16,353 nt of DNA, taken from the NCBI GenBank assembly GCA_017391465.1, contig JAFOYH010000033.1, positions 1 to 16,353 on the forward strand. The letters are read 5' to 3'. The notes below the pieces were generated by a model. It did not search any database and was not told where the DNA came from. It saw only the letters and a program-made list of their open reading frames with translations. The translations under genes and the position numbers were made by a program. This DNA comes from Lachnospiraceae bacterium. Its GTDB lineage: Bacteria; Bacillota_A; Clostridia; Lachnospirales; Lachnospiraceae. This document shows positions 7,011 through 14,482 of the stretch, piece after piece. Each line of letters starts with the position of its first letter. The stretch's first letter is position 1.

Positions 7011-7667
7011 ATGCATAAAAAAGAATATGGAGTGCTCGGATTGGGCAAGTTTGGAACAGCTGTCGCAAAGACATTAGCTGAAAATGGAAACTCTGTGATT
7101 GCAGTCGATCTGGATCCGGATACGGTGGATGAGATTGCAGACATTGTAACTTGTGCTATGGTTGCTGATATTTCTGATCCTCATGTATTAGATACATTGG
7201 GGCTTCACAATCTGGATTGTGTGATTGTAGGGGTTTCTACGAACATGCAAGTCAGTATTATGGCGACACTTTTAGCGAAAGAAAAGGGAGCACCTTTTGT
7301 TGTTGCCAAGGCAGAGAACGAAATTCATAAACACATTTTAGAAAAGATTGGTGCGGATAAGATTGTCTTTCCTGAAGGAGAGATGGGTGTACGTCTGGCA
7401 AGAAATCTTATGGGTGGAGAATTTGTCGATCTTGTTGAATTGTCAAAAGAATTCAGTATGGTCGAGATGCCAGTGCCAAAGCAGTGGCTTGGACGCAGCC
7501 TTCGGGAACTGGATGTGCGCGGCAGATATGGCTTGAATATTATCGGGATTAAGACAGGAGAGAATCTGGAAGTGAATCTGAATCCGGATGATAAGATGAA
7601 TGATAAAATGATTTTGGTTATTGTTGGAAAGAATAATGATTTTTCAAAAATTGGAGTAGACGCATAG
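7011..7667 (+). CDS. ktrA: Potassium uptake regulatory subunit, TrkA/KtrA family
   Basis: A 218-residue cytoplasmic RCK protein, close to B. subtilis KtrA in length. The N-terminal Rossmann fold starts YGVLGLGKFGTAVAK (6-20) with the G-x-G-x-x-G dinucleotide motif, and an acidic residue ends beta-2 (D33 in AVDLD). The RCK_N domain spans about 5-130 and an RCK_C (TrkA_C) domain about 135-213. Such rings bind ATP/ADP or NAD(H), and in some cases c-di-AMP at the C domain, and gate the membrane subunit encoded just upstream. GTG 7008 directly precedes ATG 7011; the ATG is preferred because GTGAGG (6998-7003) lies 7 nt from it and only 4 nt from the GTG. The stop is directly followed by the ATG of the methyltransferase gene. 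Confidence 0.93.
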   Translation: MHKKEYGVLGLGKFGTAVAKTLAENGNSVIAVDLDPDTVDEIADIVTCAMVADISDPHVLDTLGLHNLDCVIVGVSTNMQVSIMATLLAKEKGAPFVVAKAENEIHKHILEKIGADKIVFPEGEMGVRLARNLMGGEFVDLVELSKEFSMVEMPVPKQWLGRSLRELDVRGRYGLNIIGIKTGENLEVNLNPDDKMNDKMILVIVGKNNDFSKIGVDA

Positions 7668-8474
7668 ATGATTACAAGTACATCAAACCCTCGTGTGAAG
7701 AATCTGATGCAGCTTCAGAAAAAAGGAAAGATTCGAAGAGAGCAGCAGGCTTTTGTGGTTGAAGGGATAAAGATGGTGTTAGAAGCGCCAAAAGAACGAT
7801 TAAAAGAAATATATATGTCTGAAAGTTTTTCGAAAGATGAGGAACATTTCAAGGCGGCTCGAAAAAAGGCTTCGGAGTCCGGATGCTTTCTGGAAATCTT
7901 AAGTGATAAGGTTTTTAAAGAAGCATCGGATACGATGACACCACAGGGGATTATGGCTGTGGTCCAGATGAAGACTTTTACATGGAAAAATCTTCTGGAG
8001 GCATCGGACAGGAAAGAAAAACTTCTTCTTGTATTGGAGTCCCTTCAGGATCCGGGGAATCTGGGAACGATTCTTCGTACGGGGGAGGGAGCTGGCATTG
8101 ATGGTATTATTCTGAATCGCACATCGGTGGATCCCTATATGCCAAAGGTGATTCGATCAACCATGGGATCCATTTATCGTATGCCGGTGGCCATTGCCGA
8201 TGATTTGACAGAAGTGATTGGAACCATGAAATCGAAAGGAATTCGCGTTTATGCGGCCCACTTAAAAGGCAAGAAAAGTTATTATGAACAGGATTACTCC
8301 AAAGGGACCTGTTTTATGATAGGTAATGAAGCGAACGGATTGACCGACACTTTAGCGGATATGGCGACAGATTATATTCTGATTCCGATGTCCGGAGAGG
8401 TGGAATCATTGAATGCCGGTGTTGCTTCTGCACTTCTGATGTATGAAGCGAAGCGACAGCGTACGGGCATTTAA
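7668..8474 (+). CDS. RNA 2'-O-methyltransferase, SpoU/TrmH (RlmB-like) family
   Basis: A 268-residue SPOUT-class methyltransferase that transfers a methyl group from S-adenosylmethionine to a ribose 2'-OH in rRNA or tRNA. An N-terminal substrate-binding domain (about 1-105, beginning ITSTSNPRVKNL and containing FVVEG) precedes the knotted catalytic domain. The three SPOUT motifs are present: DPGNLGTILRT (128-138; N131 and catalytic R137), IGNEANGL (218-225) and IPMSGEVESLNAGVASALL (239-257). The N-terminal domain places it with RlmB/TsnR-like enzymes; the target nucleotide cannot be assigned. The ATG abuts the trkA stop, with GGAG (7653-7656) inside trkA, so translation is probably coupled. 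Confidence 0.92.
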   Translation: MITSTSNPRVKNLMQLQKKGKIRREQQAFVVEGIKMVLEAPKERLKEIYMSESFSKDEEHFKAARKKASESGCFLEILSDKVFKEASDTMTPQGIMAVVQMKTFTWKNLLEASDRKEKLLLVLESLQDPGNLGTILRTGEGAGIDGIILNRTSVDPYMPKVIRSTMGSIYRMPVAIADDLTEVIGTMKSKGIRVYAAHLKGKKSYYEQDYSKGTCFMIGNEANGLTDTLADMATDYILIPMSGEVESLNAGVASALLMYEAKRQRTGI

Positions 8475-8491
8475 CGAAAGGAGGAAACATT

Positions 8492-8941
8492 ATGTATGAA
8501 ATCTTCTGGTTAGTTGCATTTGGTGTTTTATTACTCGTTGAGATTTTGACGCTTGGACTGACAACGATCTGGTTCGCAGCAGGTGCTCTGGCAGCATTTC
8601 TGATGGCAGCATTAAGTTTACCATTGATGGTTCAGATTGTTGTATTTCTTATGGTATCTGCATTGTTATTAATTTTTACCCGTCCGGTCATGACAAAGCA
8701 TTTGAATGCAAAAACAACGAAGACCAATGCAGAGAGTCTTGTGGGTGACAAGGCCCGCGTGTTGATTCCTGTAAACAATCTCAAAGAAGAGGGTCAGGTT
8801 ATGGTGAACGGTATGGAATGGACTGCCCGTTCAACAAAAGACGAAGTGACGTTCCAGAAAGACGAGATGGTTCGTATTGCCGGTATTTCCGGAGTGAAAC
8901 TTATTATTGAAAAATTAAATGACGAGGAGGACAACGTATGA
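8492..8941 (+). CDS. NfeD-like membrane protein with C-terminal OB fold
   Basis: A 149-residue protein with three closely spaced hydrophobic segments (about 2-22, 24-45 and 47-65) and a soluble C-terminal beta-rich domain (about 80-142) containing VGDKARVLIPVNNL and the turn VNGMEWTA, the pattern of the NfeD OB domain. NfeD proteins are encoded next to SPFH/stomatin partners and are thought to work with them in membrane organisation or quality control; their biochemical role is poorly known. Length and the absence of a protease domain place it in the short NfeD1b class, like the E. coli YbbK partner. AAAGGAGG (8477-8484) lies 7 nt before the ATG. The stop overlaps the start of the SPFH gene (ATGA), supporting coupled synthesis. 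Confidence 0.88.
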   Translation: MYEIFWLVAFGVLLLVEILTLGLTTIWFAAGALAAFLMAALSLPLMVQIVVFLMVSALLLIFTRPVMTKHLNAKTTKTNAESLVGDKARVLIPVNNLKEEGQVMVNGMEWTARSTKDEVTFQKDEMVRIAGISGVKLIIEKLNDEEDNV

Positions 8942-9870
8942 GCAGCTTTATATTTATTTTCCCGATTATCGTTTTGATTCTTATAGTTTTGTTTTTAATT
9001 GTTTCCTGTATTAAGATCGTGCCTCAGGCACATGCCTATGTTATTGAAAGACTGGGTGCTTATCAGGGCACATGGTCCGTGGGTTTCCATGTAAAGGTGC
9101 CTGTTATTGATAAAATTGCCAAAAAAGTGATTTTAAAAGAACAGGTTGTTGATTTTGCACCACAGCCGGTGATCACAAAAGATAATGTTACCATGCGTAT
9201 TGATACGGTTGTATTCTATCAGATTACAGATCCAAAATTATATTGTTACGGTGTTCAGAATCCGATCATGGCCATTGAAAACCTGACAGCAACGACTCTT
9301 CGTAATATTATTGGTGATCTGGAGCTTGATGAAACACTTACATCCAGAGAAATTATTAATACAAAAATGCGTGCTACATTAGACCTTGCGACAGACCCAT
9401 GGGGTATTAAAGTCAATCGTGTAGAATTAAAAAACATTATTCCTCCGGCAGCGATTCAGGATGCCATGGAAAAACAGATGAAAGCCGAACGTGAAAGACG
9501 TGAAGCCATTCTTATCGCAGAAGGCGAGAAACGTTCCGCAGTCCTTCGTGCAGAAGGTCATAAAGAATCTGCCATTTTAGATGCTCAGGCAGAAAAAGAA
9601 GCCCGCATTCTTCGTGCGGAAGCTGCAAAAGAAGCAAAGATTCGTGAGGCAGAAGGTGAAGCAGAAGCGATTCTTAAGATTCAGCAGGCACATGCCGATG
9701 GTATCCGTTTCTTAAAAGAAGCAGGCGCAGATGAAGCGGTACTTCGTATTAAGAGCCTTGAAGCTTTTGAAAAGGCAGCTAATGGACAGGCAACAAAGAT
9801 TATTATTCCATCGGAGATTCAGGGCATTGCAGGTCTTGCAAAATCCGTTGTAGAGACAATTAAAGAATAA
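8938..9870 (+). CDS. SPFH/band 7 (stomatin-like, QmcA/paraslipin) protein
   Basis: A 310-residue protein anchored by one N-terminal membrane helix (about 4-26), followed by an SPFH domain (about 27-190) with [31 protein letters not shown] and the [14 protein letters not shown] segment. A long Ala/Glu/Arg-rich coiled coil (about 185-265), containing repeated A-E-(G/A) units, precedes a C-terminal stretch ending [19 protein letters not shown]. This is the QmcA/YbbK architecture: oligomeric membrane scaffolds proposed to organise microdomains or hold proteases such as FtsH. GAGGAGG (8924-8930) precedes the ATG inside the nfeD-like gene and the two genes overlap by 4 nt, the usual NfeD-SPFH pairing. 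Confidence 0.93.
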   Translation: MSSFIFIFPIIVLILIVLFLIVSCIKIVPQAHAYVIERLGAYQGTWSVGFHVKVPVIDKIAKKVILKEQVVDFAPQPVITKDNVTMRIDTVVFYQITDPKLYCYGVQNPIMAIENLTATTLRNIIGDLELDETLTSREIINTKMRATLDLATDPWGIKVNRVELKNIIPPAAIQDAMEKQMKAERERREAILIAEGEKRSAVLRAEGHKESAILDAQAEKEARILRAEAAKEAKIREAEGEAEAILKIQQAHADGIRFLKEAGADEAVLRIKSLEAFEKAANGQATKIIIPSEIQGIAGLAKSVVETIKE

Positions 9871-9917
9871 AAGGGTCTGATACAGATATAAAAAGACAGA
9901 CGGGAGATTGGAAAGTT

Positions 9918-10913
9918 ATGAACTTAAAAGGCAGACATTTTCTAACATTAAAAGATTACACAGAAGAAGAAATTCTTTATTTGCTGGATTTGGCAGCAGA
10001 TTTAAAAGAACGTAAAAAGAAAGGAATTCCGGTAGACGTACTCCGAGGAAAAAACGTGGCACTGATTTTTGAAAAGACAAGTACACGTACACGCTGTGCA
10101 TTTGAAGTAGCAGCGCATGACCTTGGTATGGGAACAACTTACCTTGAACCGGCAAGTTCTCAGATTGGTAAAAAAGAAAGCATTGAAGATACAGCCCGCG
10201 TTCTCGGACGCATGTTTGAAGGCATTGAATACCGCGGTTTTGGTCAGGAAGTCGTCAATGAACTTGCGGAATATGCAGGTGTTCCGGTGTGGAATGGTTT
10301 AACAAACGAGTATCATCCAACACAGATGCTTGCGGATTTTCTTACGATTCGTGAACATATTGGTGAATTTAAAGGCAAAAAGATGGTCTATATGGGAGAT
10401 GCACGTTATAACATGGCCAACTCTTACATGGTAATCTGTGCAAAACTTGGACTTCATTTTGTTGCCTGTGCGCCAAAGAAATACTGGCCAAATGCAGAAC
10501 TTCGTGCGGAATGCGAAAAATTTGCAAAACTTTCCGGTGCAACGATCACTTTTGAAGAAGATCCAATTATTGGAACAAAAGGTGCCGACGTGATCTGTAC
10601 AGATGTATGGGTATCTATGGGCGAACCGGATGAAGTATGGGCAGAGCGTATTCATGATTTGACACCTTATAAAGTGACAAAAGCCATTATGGAAAATGCA
10701 GGTCCACAGGCAATTTTCTTACATTGTCTTCCGGCTTTCCATGATCTTAAGACAAAGATAGGCAGTGAGATGGGTGAACGCTTCGGTATTCGTGATATGG
10801 AAGTTACGGATGAAGTATTTGAATCTTCCCAGTCCAAAGTATTTGATGAAGCAGAAAACCGTATGCATACCATTAAAGCAGTCATGGCGGCAACACTTTG
10901 TGATGAAATTTAG
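9918..10913 (+). CDS. argF: Ornithine carbamoyltransferase
   Basis: A 331-residue cytoplasmic transcarbamylase joining carbamoyl phosphate and ornithine to give citrulline. The carbamoyl-phosphate motif STRTR is at 55-59, HPTQMLAD at 133-140, the ornithine-side SMGE at 233-236 and the catalytic HCLPA at 269-273 (Cys270). Length and the EYRGF...YHPTQMLAD sequence resemble the longer ArgI/ArcB branch more than the 310-320-residue ArgF of Bacillus, so a catabolic (arginine deiminase) role is not excluded. No arcA, arcC or other arginine gene is in the window, and no clear arginine-repressor box is seen in the 47-nt gap before it. A modest ribosome binding site (GGGAG, 9902-9906) precedes the ATG. 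birA starts 5 nt after its stop. Confidence 0.95.
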   Translation: MNLKGRHFLTLKDYTEEEILYLLDLAADLKERKKKGIPVDVLRGKNVALIFEKTSTRTRCAFEVAAHDLGMGTTYLEPASSQIGKKESIEDTARVLGRMFEGIEYRGFGQEVVNELAEYAGVPVWNGLTNEYHPTQMLADFLTIREHIGEFKGKKMVYMGDARYNMANSYMVICAKLGLHFVACAPKKYWPNAELRAECEKFAKLSGATITFEEDPIIGTKGADVICTDVWVSMGEPDEVWAERIHDLTPYKVTKAIMENAGPQAIFLHCLPAFHDLKTKIGSEMGERFGIRDMEVTDEVFESSQSKVFDEAENRMHTIKAVMAATLCDEI

Positions 10914-10917
10914 TAAC

Positions 10918-11694
10918 ATGAGCTTTAAAGAGATTCTTTTACAGATGGATCGCAAGATTTATTATTATGATTGCCTGGGATCGACGAATGATCAGGCAAG
11001 AATTCTGGCAGAGGAGGGAGCCGGTGATGGTTCCCTTGTCATTGCCGAGATGCAGAATGCAGGGAAAGGTCGTATGGGCCGTTCCTTTTTTTCGCCGGCC
11101 GGCAGCGGCATTTGGATGTCGTTGATTTTAAAGCCGGATATTTTACCGGAAAAAGCATCGATGCTGACCCTGGTGGCTGCGTTGGCTGTTCAGGAAACGA
11201 TGATGGATTTCCATATTCCGTCAGGAATCAAATGGCCGAACGATATTGTTGTTCAGGGAAAGAAAGTGACAGGGATTTTGACAGAGATGCAGGCAGAACT
11301 TGGACATATTGATTACGTGATCCTTGGTGTGGGTATCAATGTCAATATGAAAGATTTTCCGGATGCGCTGGAAACTGTGGCAACATCCATGGCGCAGGTA
11401 ACTGGAAAAAAATATGACAGAAGTCAGATTGTGAAATCATTTTTAACACATTTTGACACACATTATCAGAGGTTCATTCACGAGGGGAATCTTGAATTCC
11501 TTCGACAAACATATAATCAGTATTTAATTCATAGAAATAAACATATCCATGTCCACGAAATCAAACACATCTGGTCCGGCATTTCAACGGGAATCACTTC
11601 AGAAGGTGAATTGATCGTAAAAAGGGATGACGAAGATGTTTTTGTGTGTTCGGGTGAAGTGTCTATTCGTGGTGTATATGGATATATGGAATAG
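10918..11694 (+). CDS. birA: Biotin--[acetyl-CoA-carboxylase] ligase, catalytic domain only
   Basis: A 258-residue biotin protein ligase that makes biotinyl-AMP and transfers biotin to a lysine on carboxyl-carrier proteins. The catalytic core shows GSTNDQA (21-27), the biotinyl-AMP loop GKGRMGR (49-55; usually GRGRRGR), KWPNDI (105-110), KKVTGILTEM (116-125) and GVGINVN, then a C-terminal SH3-like domain (about 215-258). No N-terminal winged helix is present, so it is a group I ligase and should not act as the biotin-operon repressor. The start is uncertain. ATG 10918 is 5 nt after the argF stop but lacks a Shine-Dalgarno site; ATG 10903 overlaps the end of argF, and ATG 10945 would begin right at the conserved core. 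I chose 10918 because the residues it adds resemble the linker before the core in two-domain BirA; coupling to argF translation is likely. Confidence 0.88.
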   Translation: MSFKEILLQMDRKIYYYDCLGSTNDQARILAEEGAGDGSLVIAEMQNAGKGRMGRSFFSPAGSGIWMSLILKPDILPEKASMLTLVAALAVQETMMDFHIPSGIKWPNDIVVQGKKVTGILTEMQAELGHIDYVILGVGINVNMKDFPDALETVATSMAQVTGKKYDRSQIVKSFLTHFDTHYQRFIHEGNLEFLRQTYNQYLIHRNKHIHVHEIKHIWSGISTGITSEGELIVKRDDEDVFVCSGEVSIRGVYGYME

Positions 11695-11703
11695 AGGAAA
11701 TAT

Positions 11704-12042
11704 ATGAGTTCAGATAATTTAGTTTTATGTGCCGCCAGTGCCTATGAAGAAAAGTTTTATTTAAACGAAGCTTTTAAAGGGTTGCCGGAAGGTATTAAAG
11801 AAGATTTAAAAATTATTTCCGTATTATTTACAGCAGATGTGGGCGGCGTCCTTATTATGGAATTTGATGAGGAAGGCGAATTACAGCTTCGAGTGGATGT
11901 GGCTGAAGAAGATCTGCTGTTTGATGAAATTGGCAGTGCGTTAAAGATCAAGCAGATTCAGAGAGAACGTGCAGAACTTTTTGAAGCATTAGAGATGTAT
12001 TATCGCATATTTATTTTGGGAGATACATCGGAAGTTGAATAA
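11704..12042 (+). CDS. Small acidic protein of unknown function (possibly DUF6145)
   Basis: A 112-residue soluble acidic protein with no signal peptide or membrane segment. Sequence runs from NLVLCAASAYEEKFYLNEAF through a hydrophobic strand region (IISVLFTADVGGVLIMEFDE) to a Leu/Glu-rich helical C-terminus (about 80-105). I believe this matches a Lachnospiraceae family catalogued as DUF6145, but that is from memory. AGAGGA overlaps the birA stop and serves as the ribosome binding site, so it is translated from the birA transcript. Position between birA and coaX hints at a housekeeping or cofactor-related setting; no catalytic motif is visible and no function is proposed. Confidence 0.8.
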   Translation: MSSDNLVLCAASAYEEKFYLNEAFKGLPEGIKEDLKIISVLFTADVGGVLIMEFDEEGELQLRVDVAEEDLLFDEIGSALKIKQIQRERAELFEALEMYYRIFILGDTSEVE

Positions 12043-12089
12043 GTATAAAGGACAATTGGAAAAGAGATTCGATTAAAGGAGGTAAAAAT

Positions 12090-12863
12090 ATGTTATTGGC
12101 AGTAGATATTGGAAATACGAACATTACGATGGGGATTTTTCGTGGCGAGATTTTAATGGCAAATTTTCGTATGATGACACAGACGCCGAGAACATCAGAT
12201 GAATACGGTGTGTTTATTAAAGAACTGGTGCGTAATGCGGGTTATGATCCAAAAGATATTAATCAGGTTATCATTGCTTCGGTTGTGCCGGATGTCATGT
12301 ATTCCTTTACAAGTGCCATTAAAAAGTATTTTTGCTCCGAACCGATCGTTGTTGGACCGGGTGTAAAGACCGGTGTTCGTGTGAATGGAGAAAATCCAAA
12401 AGAAACAGGTGCGGATCTGATTGTTGATGCTGCAGCAGCAAAAGAAATTTATGGTGGTCCTTGTATCGTTATTGATTATGGATCAGCAACGACATTTGAA
12501 TTGATCCTTGCAGATGGAACGTTGGATTCGGTTGTGATCACACCGGGTATCCAGATGAGTGCCAATGCGCTTCGTCAGAGTACAGCAAAGTTGCCGGATG
12601 TTGAGATTAAGAAACCAAAGACCATTCTTGCAAAAGAAATGATCTCCAATATTCAGGCGGGCTTATTTTATGGCAGTGTAGGAGAAGCAGATTATATTGT
12701 ACGTAAGATGAAAGAGGCTTCAGGACTTCCGAACATTAAAGTTATTGCAACGGGCGGTCTTGGCGCCATTATTGCAGAGGAATGCGAACAGATTGATATT
12801 TACGATAGTTTGTTGACCTTAAAAGGTCTTCGTATTATTCATAAACGAGTGACAGAAAAATGA
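12090..12863 (+). CDS. coaX: Type III pantothenate kinase
   Basis: A 257-residue ASKHA-fold kinase phosphorylating pantothenate in the first step of CoA synthesis. The P-loop-equivalent DIGNTN is at 6-11, VGPGVKTGV at 88-96, the catalytic-Asp segment GADLIVDAAAA at 107-117 (Asp109) and IDYGSATTFEL at 128-138. Members generally have GADR at the third motif; here Leu110 replaces the Arg. CoaX enzymes require a monovalent cation such as potassium and are not feedback-inhibited by CoA, which is known of the family and not shown here. A strong AAAGGAGG (12075-12082) precedes the ATG after a 47-nt gap. Its stop overlaps the dusB start (ATGA), so the two are translationally coupled. Confidence 0.95.
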   Translation: MLLAVDIGNTNITMGIFRGEILMANFRMMTQTPRTSDEYGVFIKELVRNAGYDPKDINQVIIASVVPDVMYSFTSAIKKYFCSEPIVVGPGVKTGVRVNGENPKETGADLIVDAAAAKEIYGGPCIVIDYGSATTFELILADGTLDSVVITPGIQMSANALRQSTAKLPDVEIKKPKTILAKEMISNIQAGLFYGSVGEADYIVRKMKEASGLPNIKVIATGGLGAIIAEECEQIDIYDSLLTLKGLRIIHKRVTEK

Positions 12864-13822
12864 GAATAGGAAATGTAGCTTTAGAGAATAATGTGATAGC
12901 GGCACCGATGGCAGGCGTGACAGACCTGCCATTTCGCTTGCTGTTAAAAGAGCAGGGAGTAGGATTGACCTGCAGCGAGATGGTCAGTGCCAAAGCAATT
13001 TATTATAATAATAAGAATACAGAAGCACTGATGATGGTGGACGAAAGAGAACGCCCATTTTCATTACAGTTGTTTGGATCAGATCCACAGCTTATGGCGG
13101 ATATGGTCAAAAAGATTGAAGAACGTCCATTTGATATCATTGATATTAATATGGGATGTCCGGTACCGAAGGTTGTCAATAATGGTGAAGGTTCTGCGCT
13201 AATGAAAAATCCGGTGCTTGCAGGTCAGATTATTGAAGCCATGGCAAAGGCAACGGATAAGCCGGTCACCGTTAAGATACGAAAAGGTTTTGATGATGCT
13301 CATGTGAATGCAGTAGAGATGGCCCATGTGGCTCAGGAAAGTGGTGCGGCAGCAGTGGCTGTTCATGGAAGGACCCGTGAACAGTACTATCATGGAAAAG
13401 CGGATTGGGACATTATCCGGCAGGTGAAAGAGGCAGTGCGTATTCCGGTCATTGGCAATGGGGATATTGATTCACGGGAAGCTGCAAAAGCCATTGTGGA
13501 ATATACGGGGTGTGACGGTATTATGTTGGGGCGTGGTCTTCAGGGGAATCCATGGCTTGTAAGTCAGATTCTCCATGGAAGAGGGAAACCAGCCATTGAT
13601 GAGATTGTAGAGATGGTGCTTCGTCATGCAAAGATGCAGATGGAATTTGCGGGAGAATATCTGGGGATTCGTCAGATGCGTAAACATGTGGCCTGGTATA
13701 CGACGGGGTATCCAGGGTCATCAAAACTTCGCGGGATGGTGAATCAGGTGGAAAGTCTGGAAGAACTTGAAAAACTTATGCGTGCTTATCAGAACTATGG
13801 AAAGCAGCATATAGAGAAATGA
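12860..13822 (+). CDS. dusB: tRNA-dihydrouridine synthase, DusB type
   Basis: A 320-residue FMN-dependent TIM-barrel enzyme reducing uridine to dihydrouridine in tRNA with NADPH. The FMN-binding start APMAGVTDLPFR (15-26), INMGCPVPKVV (96-106) with catalytic Cys100, TVKIRKG (137-143; Lys139), AVHGRTREQYYHG (167-179; His169, Arg171), VIGNGDI and MLGRGLQGNPW follow in order. A C-terminal helical tRNA-binding domain (about 240-320) contains RKHVAWYTTGYPGS. All residues expected for activity are present. In Firmicutes the single Dus is usually DusB-like, and this one fits. It overlaps coaX by 4 nt and ends the ten-gene run; a separate promoter follows. Confidence 0.95.
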   Translation: MRIGNVALENNVIAAPMAGVTDLPFRLLLKEQGVGLTCSEMVSAKAIYYNNKNTEALMMVDERERPFSLQLFGSDPQLMADMVKKIEERPFDIIDINMGCPVPKVVNNGEGSALMKNPVLAGQIIEAMAKATDKPVTVKIRKGFDDAHVNAVEMAHVAQESGAAAVAVHGRTREQYYHGKADWDIIRQVKEAVRIPVIGNGDIDSREAAKAIVEYTGCDGIMLGRGLQGNPWLVSQILHGRGKPAIDEIVEMVLRHAKMQMEFAGEYLGIRQMRKHVAWYTTGYPGSSKLRGMVNQVESLEELEKLMRAYQNYGKQHIEK

Positions 13823-13883
13823 CGCGTAGGTTCGGTATCTTTAAAAATGCCAGAAAACCGCGGATATAAGGGCTTTGTTCGTA

Positions 13884-13912
13884 TTGACACACCAAGGTTC
13901 ATAGTTTATAAT
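13884..13912 (+). promoter_or_regulatory. Consensus sigma-A promoter for greA-lysS
   Basis: TTGACA (13884-13889), exactly 17 nt, then TATAAT (13907-13912): a perfect match to consensus. The predicted start near 13919 leaves a leader of about 62 nt before the greA GTG. It lies in a 158-nt gap after dusB in which I found no convincing intrinsic terminator, T-box or other riboswitch. Confidence 0.88.
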
Positions 13913-13980
13913 ATTACGAATGTAAACTGAAAATTTGAACTTAATGATTTAAAAAAATAGATAAAGGAAGGGCGTAAAAA

Positions 13981-14466
13981 GTGGAAGCTAAGAAAAATAT
14001 CTTAACATTTGCCGGTTTAAAAGCGTTAGAAGACGAATTATTTGATTTAAAGGTTGTAAAGAGAAAAGAAGTTGCACAGAAGATCAAAGAAGCCAGAGAA
14101 CAGGGCGACTTATCTGAAAATGCAGAATATGATGCAGCAAAAGATGAACAGCGCGATATTGAAACACGTATTGAAGAAATCGAAAAGATTCTTAAAAATG
14201 CTGAAGTTGTTGATGAAGACGAAGTTGATCTTGATACAGTAAGTGTTGGCTGCAGTGTACGCCTTTATGACGCAGATATGGAAGAAGAAGTAGAATATCA
14301 GATCGTTGGTTCTACAGAAGCAGACAGCCTTAACTTCAAAATTTCTAACGAATCCCCAGTGGGTGCAGCCCTTATCGGACGCAAAGTTGGAGAAACAGTC
14401 GAAGTTGAAACTCAGGTAGGCGAGCTTGTGTTCCGTATCCTTGGAATTCAGAGAGCAAACATCTAA
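13981..14466 (+). CDS. greA: Transcription elongation factor GreA
   Basis: A 161-residue secondary-channel factor that stimulates transcript cleavage by backtracked RNA polymerase. The N-terminal coiled coil (about 10-78) carries [20 protein letters not shown] with the tip acidic pair Asp43 and Glu46 (equivalent to D41/E44 of E. coli GreA), and the C-terminal FKBP-like domain (about 85-160) contains the [14 protein letters not shown] segment. Length is standard. The start is GTG 13981, preceded by a purine-rich GGAAGGG; no ATG upstream fits. The GTG start under a perfect promoter may tune translation. It is followed 16 nt later by lysS, a common pairing in Clostridia. Confidence 0.96.
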   Translation: MEAKKNILTFAGLKALEDELFDLKVVKRKEVAQKIKEAREQGDLSENAEYDAAKDEQRDIETRIEEIEKILKNAEVVDEDEVDLDTVSVGCSVRLYDADMEEEVEYQIVGSTEADSLNFKISNESPVGAALIGRKVGETVEVETQVGELVFRILGIQRANI

Positions 14467-14482
14467 GAGGAGTGAAGATAAA

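Noticed and set aside
9871..9917. Separate promoter or arginine-repressor site before argF
   Set aside because: TATAAA at 9887-9892 has no acceptable -35 at the right distance and no palindromic ARG box is seen.
10765..10917. Upstream extension of birA overlapping argF by 149 nt
   Set aside because: The residues do not resemble a winged helix or any BirA linker and are simply the +1 frame of argF.
13823..13883. Terminator or regulatory RNA after dusB
   Set aside because: Only short complementary segments (such as GCC/GGC or CGGT/ACCG) occur, with no stable stem followed by a T run, and no T-box motif.
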